A DNA stretch of 64,000 nt from Sciscionella marina DSM 45152 (GCF_000379465.1 NZ_KB905388.1:52468-116467); one strand, 5' to 3'; positions 35,603-44,748 are shown, counted from the first letter of the stretch. Notes: a model not told the origin generated them from the sequence alone. Made by a program: numbers and translations.

Positions 35603-35995
35603 CTACAACCACTCCGCCACGCCACCATGATGCGAGCAGGTGCCGCGCCGATGCGCGGAATGGCTGTAGGTTCCGTCCGCGCATCGTGCGGTGGCGCCAC
35701 CTGGAGCGACCGGGGTCAGCAACGGGGCGTGATCGGCGGGCCGGGGATGTGTCCGGGGTTTCGGCGGGGTGGCCGCGGCCGGGGTGCGCTGCACCGTGGT
35801 CGGCACGGGAGTCACCGGTGCCGGAGTGGTCGGCTCCGGGGTGGGCGCGGTAGACGTGAGTTCCGGGACACTCGACGGTGCACTGGAGGACGTGCTCGGC
35901 AGTGGCGTGCTTTCCGTAGTGTCACAGCCCGCGAGCGTGAGCGTGATGATGCCGAGCGCGCCGAGTGCGCCTACGATCCGCGATCTACCGGACAC
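35603..35995 (-). CDS. DUF3761 lipoprotein
   Basis: 130 aa. A lipoprotein signal peptide (GALGALGIITLTLAGC, lipobox Cys about residue 24) is followed by a ~70-residue Ser/Thr/Pro-rich linker and a C-terminal DUF3761 domain: TARCADGTYSHSAHRRGTC then SHHGGVAEWL. The domain has conserved Cys/His and is usually at the cell surface; its function is unknown. The start is GTG at 35995. Its GGAGG ribosome site is part of a perfect 14-bp hairpin, which implies translational control. Confidence 0.85.
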   Translation of the reverse strand: MSGRSRIVGALGALGIITLTLAGCDTTESTPLPSTSSSAPSSVPELTSTAPTPEPTTPAPVTPVPTTVQRTPAAATPPKPRTHPRPADHAPLLTPVAPGGATARCADGTYSHSAHRRGTCSHHGGVAEWL

Positions 35996-35997
35996 GA

Positions 35998-36051
35998 AAA
36001 ACCTCCGATGCCAAGGCCGTTGAACACAGCGCTCATCGCATCGGAGGTTTT
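35998..36051 (-). promoter_or_regulatory. 14-bp hairpin masking the lipoprotein ribosome site
   Basis: In the minus transcript AAAACCTCCGATGC (36051-36038) pairs perfectly with GCATCGGAGGTTTT (36011-35998) across a 26-nt loop. The second arm contains GGAGG, the ribosome site of the lipoprotein. The same structure, ending in a T-run, could also terminate the upstream AbgT-like gene. Confidence 0.75.
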
Positions 36052-36078
36052 CGATGTTACGAGGTTGAGCCGTTCGCC

Positions 36079-37617
36079 CTAATCCACTGGTGCGCCTGGG
36101 CCAAGCGGAATACCGAGCGCGTACCAGCCGAGGAACATCAGTAACCACACGACCAGATTGACCACGGCGAGCGGTAGTACGAGGGACATGAGGGTCCCGA
36201 TCCCCGCCGATGGCCGGGTACGCCGGATGAATCCGAGTGCCACCCCGAAGTACGGGCTCATCGGGGTGATGCTGTTCAGCGGGGCATCGGCCATCCGGAA
36301 CAGCGCCTGGGTGGTTTCCGGGTGAATGTGCAGCAGCATGAGCATCGGCACCAGGATCGGCGCGACCAGTGACCACATCGCCGAACCACTGGTGATGAAC
36401 AGGTCCATCACGCAGATCAGCAGCATGGTGCCGAGGAACACGAGCACGGGCGTCGCCCCGAGATCACGCAGGAACTGAGCCATGGCAATGGAAATGACCT
36501 GGCCGAGATTGGACCATTTGAAGTAACCGAGGAACTGTGAGATCGCGAAGAACAGGATGAGCGCGGGAATCAGATCGCGAAGCCCCTGCCCCATGTAGTC
36601 CGGGAAGTCCTTGGGCTTGCTGATCGTGCCGACGGTGATCCCGTAGGTGACACCGATGATCATGAAGAACAGCATCAGGAACACCACGATGCCGTCGAAC
36701 AGCGGCGAGTCGATGATCGCCCCGCCGTCCCCGCGCAGCGGCGAACCGCTGGGCACCATGGCGAGCACGAGCAGGCCGAGGTAGATCACGGCGGCGAGCA
36801 TGGCGCGCCGGATTCCCTTGCGCTCCAGGGCCGAGACCGACATGTCCGGCAGTTCCTCGAGCTCGATCTGCTCCGGGGACTGCGCGTCCATCGCATCGAC
36901 CCGCTTGGCCACGACCAGTTCGGTGACCACGGTGATCACCACGGCGAGCAGGATCGCGGAGGCGAGCGAGAAGAAGTAGTTCGACAGCGTGCCGACCTGA
37001 TAGTTCGGGTCGATCGCGCGCGCGGCCGCGGTGCTGATCCCGGCCATGACCGCATCGCTTCCGCTGGGCAGCATGCCGACACTGCTCGTCCCGCCGACCG
37101 CGACATAAGCGATGATCGCGCCGATGATCGGGTTCCGCCCGACCGCGCGGAAGGCGATCATCGCGAGCGGGATCATCACCACGAACGCGGCGTCCCCGGC
37201 GATCTGGGCGAACATACAGGTCAGCGCTACCGCGAAGGTGACGAACTTGGCCGGGACCTTGGACAGCGCGGCCCGCATCATCGCCGGGAGCAGCCCGGAC
37301 TTGTCCGCGACCGCCACCCCGAGCATGACCACCGTGATCAGCCCGAGCGGCGGGAAGTTCACGTAGTTCTTCACCAGATCGCTGACCATCATGTGCACGC
37401 CGTCGTTGGAGACGAGGCTGCGCACGTGCAGCGGTTTGCCATCGGCCGGGGAGACCACGCTGACGTCGAACGCGGCGAGCAGCCAGGAAACCAGCACCAG
37501 CACCACGGACAGGATCACGAACAGCCAGAACGGGTGCGGGAGCTTGTTCCCGACCCGCTCCACTCCGCCGAGGAACCGCAGCAGCGGCCCCTGTTTCTCC
37601 GTTGTCTGTGCGGTCAT
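36079..37617 (-). CDS. AbgT-family transporter
   Basis: 512 aa, about 11-13 membrane helices. The family signatures IAGDAAFVVMIPLAMIAF, GGTSSVGMLPSGSDAV and FRMADAPLNSITPMSPYFG are present. AbgT proteins import p-aminobenzoyl-glutamate, and some export sulfonamides. In this operon, with an asparaginase-fold gene overlapping by 4 nt and an Lrp regulator, a dipeptide or acyl-amino-acid substrate is equally possible. Confidence 0.9.
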   Translation of the reverse strand: MTAQTTEKQGPLLRFLGGVERVGNKLPHPFWLFVILSVVLVLVSWLLAAFDVSVVSPADGKPLHVRSLVSNDGVHMMVSDLVKNYVNFPPLGLITVVMLGVAVADKSGLLPAMMRAALSKVPAKFVTFAVALTCMFAQIAGDAAFVVMIPLAMIAFRAVGRNPIIGAIIAYVAVGGTSSVGMLPSGSDAVMAGISTAAARAIDPNYQVGTLSNYFFSLASAILLAVVITVVTELVVAKRVDAMDAQSPEQIELEELPDMSVSALERKGIRRAMLAAVIYLGLLVLAMVPSGSPLRGDGGAIIDSPLFDGIVVFLMLFFMIIGVTYGITVGTISKPKDFPDYMGQGLRDLIPALILFFAISQFLGYFKWSNLGQVISIAMAQFLRDLGATPVLVFLGTMLLICVMDLFITSGSAMWSLVAPILVPMLMLLHIHPETTQALFRMADAPLNSITPMSPYFGVALGFIRRTRPSAGIGTLMSLVLPLAVVNLVVWLLMFLGWYALGIPLGPGAPVD

Positions 37618-38567
37618 GAGCCGGACAGTCCAACGCCCGGGCGCACCGAACCGACCGGTTTCCCGTGACCGAACACCGGAACCGTGCCGAGCTCGTCCAG
37701 CCGTTCCCCGCTGATGCCGAGCTTGCGCAGTACCTCGACCAGCACCACGGGCAGCGCACGCGGATTGCCGTCACCGATCTTGATCGCGATCGCGGGACCG
37801 TCCGGGATCGCGAAGGCGAGCACTCCTTCGGCGCCGCCCTTGCCGATGCTTCCCGGGATCGCGCGCAGCAGCCCGGTGTTCACGTGGCTGGTCATCGCGA
37901 CCCATTCCGGATAACCGGAAACGGCCGCCGAAATCCGTTTCGTGGCATCGGATTCGGCCTTGCGCAGCGCGCCGAATCCGGTGGCGAGCCCACGCAGGCT
38001 GATCGCGAACAGCGGAGCCCCGCAACCGTCCACAGTGGTCTCGGTGACCGGTTCGCCCGCCAGCTCGGTGATGGTGGCCGCGATCGCCTTCTGCAGCGGG
38101 TGTTCGGGCGACCGGTAGGTCACGGTCGGCCAGTCGTTGGCCACACAGGTCGCGAGCATGGCCGCGTGCTTGCCCGAGCAGTTCTGCGCCAGCGAACTGG
38201 CCACGTTCCCGTATTCCGCTCGCGCCCGCTCGTCGAGTGGAAATCCCGGTGTGTTCTGCAGATCAGCCTCGGCGAGCCCGGCGCCGTCCAGGATGCGCCG
38301 CACCCCGTCGAGATGGAACGACTCGCCACCGTGCGAGGCGCAGGCGAGCGCCAGCAGTTCATCGTCCAGCGCGAGCCCCGCGCGCAGCATCGCCGTGCTC
38401 TGCAAGGGTTTCATCGAGGAACGCGGATACATCGGCGAACGCGTGTCCCCCGTCTCGAAGAGCACCGAACCCGCCGGATTCACGGCGATGACCGAGCCGA
38501 AATGCACCGACTCGACGAGTTCGCCGCGCACCACCTCGGCGAGCGCGGCCGGCTGACGATCATTCAT
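37614..38567 (-). CDS. Asparaginase II family (Rhizobium ReAV type)
   Basis: 317 aa of the Asparaginase_II family, which is unrelated to E. coli AnsA/AnsB and closer to serine beta-lactamase-like folds. The nucleophile motif is PRSSMKPLQ (Ser-x-x-Lys), and NCSGKHAAML holds the metal-site Cys. FGHGKPVGSVRPG near the end is typical. It hydrolyses L-asparagine or a related amide. It overlaps the Lrp gene by 8 nt and the AbgT gene by 4 nt, so three proteins are made from one message. Confidence 0.87.
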   Translation of the reverse strand: MNDRQPAALAEVVRGELVESVHFGSVIAVNPAGSVLFETGDTRSPMYPRSSMKPLQSTAMLRAGLALDDELLALACASHGGESFHLDGVRRILDGAGLAEADLQNTPGFPLDERARAEYGNVASSLAQNCSGKHAAMLATCVANDWPTVTYRSPEHPLQKAIAATITELAGEPVTETTVDGCGAPLFAISLRGLATGFGALRKAESDATKRISAAVSGYPEWVAMTSHVNTGLLRAIPGSIGKGGAEGVLAFAIPDGPAIAIKIGDGNPRALPVVLVEVLRKLGISGERLDELGTVPVFGHGKPVGSVRPGVGLSGS

Positions 38568-39588
38568 GCGTTGTGCCTTTCCTGCCTTGTGGCGGTTCGA
38601 TACAGCCATCCATCCGGCGCAGCCAATGTCTCTTGTGGACATTGAGCTGGATGGAAACCTCGAAGGAGCCGATCCCCGGCAATGCGGCCAGATCGGTGGT
38701 GAGGAATTCGGTGAGTGCCTCCTCATCGGCGAACATCCCGCCGTGGATCACCGAGGAGGTCCCCGCGACCGTGGTGACATAGCGCGCGGACGGGTGCCCG
38801 GCGAGCGTCTCGGCGACCGTGTCGATCGCGCCCGGTGCCACATCGAGCGCGATGAGGGCTTCGAGCCGGTATCCGAGCAGCCGCGGCTCCACCTCCACGC
38901 TCGGGCGCACGATCCCGCGGTCCAGCAGGGAGTGCGTCATCCGGTACGCGGTCGAGGGCGCGACCCCGAGTTCGCGGGCGACCTGGGCGGCACTGATCCT
39001 GCCGTCTTCGTGCAGCAGGCGCACCGCGGTGAGTTCATCGGCGCCGATCTCCCCGGTCTCGGGTTCCGGTGGTTCCTCGGCACGCAGCACGGCGAGCTGC
39101 CGCTCGCCCAGCCTGAGCAGCCGCCAGGAACTCGACTTGGTGAAGGCACGCAGCACCAGCTCCGAGCGCGCCGAGCGGATCCCGGGCAGTTCCTGGATTC
39201 CCTCGGTGAGCAGGGTGTGCACGGTGTCCCGGTGCGCGGGCTGCACCGTGGCGTAGACATCGGAACGGCCCGCCGTGGTCGCGACCATCTGCACCTCGTC
39301 GAGTGCGGCCAGCGCGGCGGCCACCTGCTCCGCCTTACCGCGTTCGGCCGCGATCCAGACATGCCACGGGTTCCCATCCCCGGACTGAGACCAGTCGAGC
39401 TGCCCGATCACACGCACGAGCCGTTGCTCGTAGAGCCTGCTCAGCCGCCTGCGCACGGTGTTCACCGACACGTCGAGCGCCTCGGCGAGCAGGCTCAGCG
39501 AGGCGCGCGGGTTCACCTGGAGTGCGGCGACGAGATCGAGTTCGTCCGGCTCCAATGCACGGGCGGTCACGGGAACGAAAACTATCAC
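38560..39588 (-). CDS. Tandem Lrp/AsnC regulator
   Basis: 342 aa with two complete Lrp units: HTH1 (ASLSLLAEALDVSVNTVRRRL) plus RAM1, and HTH2 (ISAAQVARELGVAPSTAYRM) plus RAM2 (residues ~245-320). The start is GTG 39588, or GTG 39570 eighteen bases later. It is the first gene of the asparaginase/AbgT operon. A strong palindrome just upstream of its start suggests autoregulation, with the amide or amino acid as ligand. Confidence 0.87.
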   Translation of the reverse strand: MIVFVPVTARALEPDELDLVAALQVNPRASLSLLAEALDVSVNTVRRRLSRLYEQRLVRVIGQLDWSQSGDGNPWHVWIAAERGKAEQVAAALAALDEVQMVATTAGRSDVYATVQPAHRDTVHTLLTEGIQELPGIRSARSELVLRAFTKSSSWRLLRLGERQLAVLRAEEPPEPETGEIGADELTAVRLLHEDGRISAAQVARELGVAPSTAYRMTHSLLDRGIVRPSVEVEPRLLGYRLEALIALDVAPGAIDTVAETLAGHPSARYVTTVAGTSSVIHGGMFADEEALTEFLTTDLAALPGIGSFEVSIQLNVHKRHWLRRMDGCIEPPQGRKGTTHE

Positions 39589-39591
39589 GTA

Positions 39592-39621
39592 GGTACATGG
39601 TCACGAACGAAACCATGTACC
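39592..39621. promoter_or_regulatory. Lrp operator palindrome
   Basis: GGTACATGGT (39592-39601) and ACCATGTACC (39612-39621) are perfect 10-bp arms around 10 nt, starting 4 bp before the regulator start codon. The rest of the 284-bp divergent region contains no gene. Confidence 0.7.
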
Positions 39622-39813
39622 AACCACCTACAGGTGAACGTTTTTACCTCACTGCGATCGCGCGATCACAGGCCGGGTTCACCGCGCCGAGTGAACCCGG
39701 CCACGTCCAGGTTGATCAGCACCGCCGATCGTGATCAGCCGAGCAGCGCAACTCCCCTGGGGATCGAACTCCGCTGCGCACCGGTTGCTGATCGAAATTG
39801 CATGAAGGGAGCG

Positions 39814-39842
39814 TTGACTACGCATATTCGGGCAGTTAACGT
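39814..39842 (+). promoter_or_regulatory. Promoter of the GH20 gene
   Basis: TTGACT (39814-39819), 17 bp, TAACGT (39837-39842), about 30 nt before the ATG with its own GAGGAG ribosome site. It is a conventional SigA-like promoter, in contrast with the many leaderless genes here. Confidence 0.7.
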
Positions 39843-39872
39843 CGGTGCCTATCGTGCCGTGAGGAGCCCGCC

Positions 39873-41816
39873 ATGCATCGGAATCCACGCAAGAGCGTCC
39901 GGCTGATCACCGCGTCCGTCGCCTTCGCAACGGTGGTACCCGGTGTCGCGATCGCCGCCCAGAACCCGAATCCGGCGCCGGTCACGGTGCCCGCGATCAG
40001 CGACTGGCAGGGCACGACCGGGAACCTGCACCTCGGCGCCGGTTCCCGGATCGCGGTCACCGACCCCAGCCTGCGCGGCCTCGGCGAACAACTCAGCGGG
40101 GAACTCGCCGAGCAGGGCCTGCGCGGAATCCCGGTGACCACGGACAAAGCGCACGCCGGTGATATCGCACTCTCCCTGGCACCGAACGAGAAACCCCTCG
40201 GCGCGGAGGGATACCGGCTCGCGATCGGGAACACCGCGGCGATCACCGGCAACCGCTCCGCCGGAGTGTTCTACGGCACGCGCACCCTGTTGCAGGCGCT
40301 GCGCACCGCCGGGGACCGGGCCAGCCTGCCGAAGGGAACCGCGCGGGATGTCCCGAAGATCGGTGAACGCGCGCAAATGCTCGACATCCGTAAATTCTAT
40401 CCGGTCTCCTATCTCAAACAGCAGATCAGGCAGATGTCCTGGTGGAAGATGAACACCTTCCACCTGCACCTTTCGGACTGGAACGCCTTCCGCATCCAGA
40501 GCGAACGGTTTCCCGGGCTCAGTTCGAAACAGGCCTACAGCAAACGGGATCTGCGCGATCTCCAGGATTACGCACGCCGCTACCATGTGACGATCATCCC
40601 GGAGATCGATCTTCCCGGGCACGCCTCACATATCGGGGACTACCGTCCCGATCTGGCGTTCGGCTGTCGCTCCCTTTCCTACCCGGCCGACAGCGGCTGG
40701 GAGGGCGCGGGAACCGGGCACTGGATGCTCGACGTCACCAAGAAGAAGACCTTGGATTTCCTCACCCGGCTGCTCGACGAGATCGTCCCGCTGTTCGACG
40801 GTCCCCGGTTCCACATCGGCGGCGACGAACTGCCGAACGAGGCCGAGCAACAGAAATGCCCGGAACTGGTGGACTACGCGAAAAAACGCGGCTTCTCCTC
40901 CACCGCCGATGTGTTCGCGGACTTCATCAACAAACTCAATCCGGTGATCCGCGCACACGGAAAACAGACCGAGGTCTGGCAGTGGTGGGACCTCGAACAC
41001 GACACCGCGGTCAAGCCGGACAAGAATGTCGTGGTCGACGAATGGAAGAACGCGGCCCCGCACCGGGCACAGAAAGGCTACCCGACCGTCGGCACCGAGG
41101 AGACCGAACTCTACGTGAGCGCGGGATTCGGAAAACGACCCGGCAGCTACGGCTACTTCGATCCACGCGAGGTGTACGGCTCCTACGACTTCTCGGCGCA
41201 GCAGAACATCCTCGGCTACCGCGTCTCGCGCTGGTCGGACCGGGCGCACAACAGCCCGGTTCCCTGGTTCGACTTCTACGCCAGGCGCCCGATCGCCGTG
41301 CTCGCCGCACGCGCCTGGGGCGAACCCGCCGGGGATGTGCGCGCCTTCTTCGACCGCTACGACCGGGTCGGCGACGCGGATCCGGCGAACCGGGACTACG
41401 GTGCCGATCCGGGAATGCTCAGCCAGCGGGGCTGGCAGGCCACCGACGGCACCAATGACGGCGGTCCGGCCATCGACAACGACCCGTACACCGCGTGGAA
41501 CGCCCGTCCGGAGAGCTCCCCCATGCTGCGGGTCGACCTCGGCAAGAACGAACGGGTTTCCGGAATCCGTTACCTGCCACCGTATATCGGCGCCTCGGTG
41601 GACGTTCCGGTGCGCGGCTACGAGATACTCGGTTCCGCGGACGGGAAGAACTGGCACAGCCTGGCCAAGGGGGAATTCCCGGACACCGAGGCCGAAACCG
41701 CCGTGCGGTTCGCCCCGGCCACCGTCCGCCACCTCGCCATGAAGGTGCTCAGCAGCCACGCCGAGGATCCGACGGCGATGTCCGCGGTCGCCGAATTCGA
41801 CGCGGTACGCGGCTAG
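39873..41816 (+). CDS. Secreted GH20 beta-N-acetylhexosaminidase
   Basis: 647 aa. Sec signal peptide (residues 1-28, ending AIA-A), GH20b domain (about 35-165), catalytic barrel with FHIGGDELP (Asp-Glu pair for substrate-assisted catalysis), MNTFHLHLSDWNAFRI and EIDLPGHASH. A C-terminal F5/8-type (CBM32-like) domain (about residues 510-645) follows. It should remove terminal GlcNAc from chitin oligomers or glycans outside the cell. It is monocistronic and followed by a hairpin. Confidence 0.92.
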   Translation: MHRNPRKSVRLITASVAFATVVPGVAIAAQNPNPAPVTVPAISDWQGTTGNLHLGAGSRIAVTDPSLRGLGEQLSGELAEQGLRGIPVTTDKAHAGDIALSLAPNEKPLGAEGYRLAIGNTAAITGNRSAGVFYGTRTLLQALRTAGDRASLPKGTARDVPKIGERAQMLDIRKFYPVSYLKQQIRQMSWWKMNTFHLHLSDWNAFRIQSERFPGLSSKQAYSKRDLRDLQDYARRYHVTIIPEIDLPGHASHIGDYRPDLAFGCRSLSYPADSGWEGAGTGHWMLDVTKKKTLDFLTRLLDEIVPLFDGPRFHIGGDELPNEAEQQKCPELVDYAKKRGFSSTADVFADFINKLNPVIRAHGKQTEVWQWWDLEHDTAVKPDKNVVVDEWKNAAPHRAQKGYPTVGTEETELYVSAGFGKRPGSYGYFDPREVYGSYDFSAQQNILGYRVSRWSDRAHNSPVPWFDFYARRPIAVLAARAWGEPAGDVRAFFDRYDRVGDADPANRDYGADPGMLSQRGWQATDGTNDGGPAIDNDPYTAWNARPESSPMLRVDLGKNERVSGIRYLPPYIGASVDVPVRGYEILGSADGKNWHSLAKGEFPDTEAETAVRFAPATVRHLAMKVLSSHAEDPTAMSAVAEFDAVRG

Positions 41817-41837
41817 TCACGCGGTCGGGTCCCGCAA

Positions 41838-41872
41838 GCCGGTCCACGGTGTACCCGGCCATCAGGACCGGC
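41838..41872. terminator. Hairpin between convergent genes
   Basis: GCCGGTCC (41838-41845) and GGACCGGC (41865-41872) form a perfect 8-bp stem between the GH20 stop and the stop of the gene at 41874. It has no T-tract. Confidence 0.45.
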
Positions 41873-41873
41873 A

Positions 41874-42830
41874 TCACTCCTGGCGAAAGAACGGTTCCAG
41901 GGCTTCGAGTCGGGGAAGCGCTACCCCGAGCCGGCGAGCTTCGGCGAGTACGTCCCTCGGATAGAGACTCGTTGCCTCCCTGCTGCCGTGGGCGGTCGCC
42001 TCCACCTGTTCGATGAGGAACAGTGGTAGATCGTTTCCCCTGCCGATGTACTTCTGCACCGCGAGGCTGAGCAATCCGGCTGGTGCGGCCGATACGATGA
42101 GGCCGCCGAGCCCGCCCCGGCCGCCCTTCGCCTTGAGCAGCGGAAGGGCTTCGCGCATCAGCAGAATGGCCTGTTCGAGCTCGCTGCGCGAGGTCAATAC
42201 GTGCGCCATACCGTCTGTCTTGAGCCCTCGCGCGGCGAGTCCGGCATCCACGAGGAAATGGAACCAGAGCCAGTTCCGGAAGTTGCTCGACTCGACGACG
42301 GAGAACCCCGTCTTGCGGAAAAGATCCCGGACCGTCCGATACCGGCCCGTGCGGTTCGAATCCCCATACTTTCCCAGAAAAACCGCCTTGACGAACCCGC
42401 CGCTGAGCTTATTTCCGGAGAATCCTCCACCACCTCCGGGAAAGCCCCAGACCACTTGTTCGTGCGGGATCGGTGCAAGCTCGACGGCCGGGTCATTCAA
42501 GATATTGTTGAAAACCAGAACGGTGGCCTTGCCGACACGAGCACTCAGGAAAGCGACGGCCTCGCTCAACTGGTCGTGGTTCACGCTCACGACGATCAAG
42601 TCGTAGTCATGGTCCGCGGTCAGCTCCTCCCGCAGACTCACCGGCCACTCTTCCCGCACAGGGGCACCTTTCGGGTCCACCCTGCCGTCCCGAATGTCCA
42701 GCGCAACCGTCGATCCGTATTGCGCGGCCCGGCCGGGGCGAACATAGAAGTCCACCGTGTGCCCCGATTTCTCGAATGCCCAGCCGTAGAGTGAGTTGAT
42801 CGTGCCGCGTCCGAACATGAGTATCTTCAC
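41874..42830 (-). CDS. Ketopantoate reductase-like (ApbA/PanE) oxidoreductase
   Basis: 318 aa. The N-terminal Rossmann segment MKILMFGRGTINSLYGWAFE (GxGxxxxxxG) and the central FNNILND, FPGGGGGFSGN and C-terminal helical domain follow the ApbA family. The gene appears AT-richer than its neighbours by eye and is not linked to pan genes, so pantothenate synthesis is doubtful; many relatives reduce other 2-oxo acids. An HxlR-like palindrome stands in its promoter region. It lies downstream of the ergothioneine-type operon but is separated from it by 229 nt. Confidence 0.75.
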   Translation of the reverse strand: MKILMFGRGTINSLYGWAFEKSGHTVDFYVRPGRAAQYGSTVALDIRDGRVDPKGAPVREEWPVSLREELTADHDYDLIVVSVNHDQLSEAVAFLSARVGKATVLVFNNILNDPAVELAPIPHEQVVWGFPGGGGGFSGNKLSGGFVKAVFLGKYGDSNRTGRYRTVRDLFRKTGFSVVESSNFRNWLWFHFLVDAGLAARGLKTDGMAHVLTSRSELEQAILLMREALPLLKAKGGRGGLGGLIVSAAPAGLLSLAVQKYIGRGNDLPLFLIEQVEATAHGSREATSLYPRDVLAEARRLGVALPRLEALEPFFRQE

Positions 42831-42863
42831 CGGGCCTCCAAGTGGAACGGGTCCTCCGCTTAC

Positions 42864-42878
42864 TTACCTCGAAGGTAA
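42864..42878. promoter_or_regulatory. Palindromic operator TTACCT-CGA-AGGTAA
   Basis: A perfect 6-bp-arm dyad 33 bp before the start of the reductase gene. The TTAC...GTAA pattern is like HxlR-type sites. The rest of the 229-nt region to the lyase stop contains nothing that I recognise. Confidence 0.5.
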
Positions 42879-43059
42879 CCGCGCAATCCGAACCCACGCT
42901 TCCCGAATCGAGGAAGTGATAGACACGTGCCGCTCGCCCACTCAGTTAGCCGCCCCGGCAGGCCGACCGTACGAGAAGGTGACTCGATGAACGCCGTGCA
43001 CACTGCCGCGGAAAGCGGGGCACCGCCCGCATGCACTCCTCCCCGGACGCCGAGAACGG

Positions 43060-44748
43060 TCAGGCGGCACAAGAGTTCGACCCGCGCGCGCTCGCCGAGC
43101 GGACCGTACCGGCTATCGAGTCGTCGTGGATCAGGGCGCTCGCGGCGCGCACATCCGGGCTGAGATAGCGATCCTCGGTGAGCGGGGCGATGCGGGTCCG
43201 CACGGTCCGCCATACCCGTCCGGAACCGGAACCCAGCCGCAGCTTGCCCATTTTCGGCCGCATGAGGTCGATTCCCTGGGCGCCCATCATGAGCTGCACA
43301 CCGAGTACGGTCTCGGTGCGGTCCAGGTTGGCCAGCAGATCGCGCACGGAGGCCATGGCCATGGTGTTGTGGTCCTCCTGCCCGCCCTTGACCGGACGGG
43401 ACAGGGTCCCTGCCGGGTTCGCGCGCACCTGGATCTCGGGGATGAGCGCGGCGGTCATGGATTCGGCCTGCACCATGCCGGAATTGAGCCCGACCTTGCC
43501 ACCAGCCAGGTTGGCGGGCAGGCCGTAGCTCCACTTCGGATCGAGCAGCCGCCCGGACAGGGTTTCGGAAAGCACAGCCAGATCGGCGATCTGTTCGTTC
43601 AACGCGTCGATCTCGTGGCCGAGCTGGGAGTAGTCCCAGTTACCGCCCATCACGAAGTCGTAGCCCTTCGCGCCCTTGAACAGCAGCGGGTTCGAACTGG
43701 AGGAGTTCGCCTCGCGCCCCGCGAGCGAGCGGCCCTCGGTGATCCGGTCCCGCAACCCGCCGATGATCTGCGGTTCGGCGCGCACCGAGGTGGCGTCCTG
43801 CACTCGCGGTTCGGCTTCCCCGCTGCGCTGGCGGCCGCGCTCGGTCATCCACTCGCTGGAACACGTCAGCGCCCTGGTCACCCGCGCGGTCTCGGTCTCC
43901 GCGCCGAATCCGCGTTCCTCGTGGGTGCGCGGATCGAAGGCACCCTGCTCGGCGCGGGTGGCCTCGAGGAAGAGAGCGAAGGCGCCGTCGAAGGAATCGG
44001 CCACCCGTTCGGCGCGGTCGAGCGCGTCCACGTACCGGGCGAGCAGCACGCTTCCCCCGCTGATCAGCGCCAGCGCCTCGCCCGCCTGCGGGGTGAAGTG
44101 CGCGGAGAGCCCGGCGGCGCGCAGTGCCGAGTCCGGATCCCGTTGAGTACCACGGTAATCGACCGGATTGCTCTCCCCCATCATGGAGAGCCCCGCGGCG
44201 GCCATCGGTTGCAGGTCGCCGGTGCCGAGCGAGCCGACCTCGGGCATCCGCGGGATCACGTCCGCGTTCACCATGGCGAGCATCCGGTCCACGAGTTCCG
44301 GCCGCACCCCCATGTGCGCGCGGGCCATCGCGTTGGCGCGCAGGATCAGCGCGAGCCGGGCGACCTTGCCGGACAGCATGGGGCCGCTGCCCGCGGCATG
44401 CGAGCGCAGCACGTGCTTCTGGAACTCGCGCTGCTCGGACTCGGTGAGCGGGCGGTCCTTGAGCGGGCCGAGCGCCTGATTCCAGCCGTACACCCGCTGC
44501 CCGGCCGCGACCGTGCGCAGCCCGCCCTCGCGGGTCCGGCTCATCTCGGTGCGCGCCCGCGGGGCGAGCCGCACCGAGACCGGTCCGGCGTGCAACAGCC
44601 GCACGAGGGTGCCCCAGTCCAGCGAGTTCCCGTCCAGGGTCACCCCGGTCTCCGGTCCGCGTTCGCTGCTGTCCCCGGGCACCGCGGCCACGGCGGTCAG
44701 CCCGAGCACAGCGGTCAACAGCACCACGAGAAGCCGCCGGTTCATCAC
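43060..44748 (-). CDS. Secreted ergothionase-like lyase (HAL fold, no MIO triad)
   Basis: 562 aa. The aromatic ammonia-lyase fold is clear: VYGWNQALG (Tyr87), GLNSGMVQAES and QEDHN (457-461). Three points are unusual. The MIO-forming Ala-Ser-Gly is replaced by Gly175-Thr-Gly in GSLGTGDLQP. The HAL motif QDPYSLR reads QDATSVR, so the Tyr is lost. The N-terminus (RRLLVVLLTAVLGLTAVAA) is a Sec signal peptide with a probable cut after residue 22. Ergothionase, as I recall, works without MIO because trimethylamine is a good leaving group. With the neighbouring genes this suggests trimethylamine elimination from ergothioneine, giving thiourocanate, outside the membrane. Histidine or S-methyl-ergothioneine substrates remain possible. 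Confidence 0.75.
   Translation of the reverse strand: MMNRRLLVVLLTAVLGLTAVAAVPGDSSERGPETGVTLDGNSLDWGTLVRLLHAGPVSVRLAPRARTEMSRTREGGLRTVAAGQRVYGWNQALGPLKDRPLTESEQREFQKHVLRSHAAGSGPMLSGKVARLALILRANAMARAHMGVRPELVDRMLAMVNADVIPRMPEVGSLGTGDLQPMAAAGLSMMGESNPVDYRGTQRDPDSALRAAGLSAHFTPQAGEALALISGGSVLLARYVDALDRAERVADSFDGAFALFLEATRAEQGAFDPRTHEERGFGAETETARVTRALTCSSEWMTERGRQRSGEAEPRVQDATSVRAEPQIIGGLRDRITEGRSLAGREANSSSSNPLLFKGAKGYDFVMGGNWDYSQLGHEIDALNEQIADLAVLSETLSGRLLDPKWSYGLPANLAGGKVGLNSGMVQAESMTAALIPEIQVRANPAGTLSRPVKGGQEDHNTMAMASVRDLLANLDRTETVLGVQLMMGAQGIDLMRPKMGKLRLGSGSGRVWRTVRTRIAPLTEDRYLSPDVRAASALIHDDSIAGTVRSASARGSNSCAA

Noticed and set aside
42927..43163. Short plus-strand frame downstream of the lyase
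   Set aside because: It overlaps the lyase gene, is Arg/Pro-rich without recognisable features and has no promoter that I can support.
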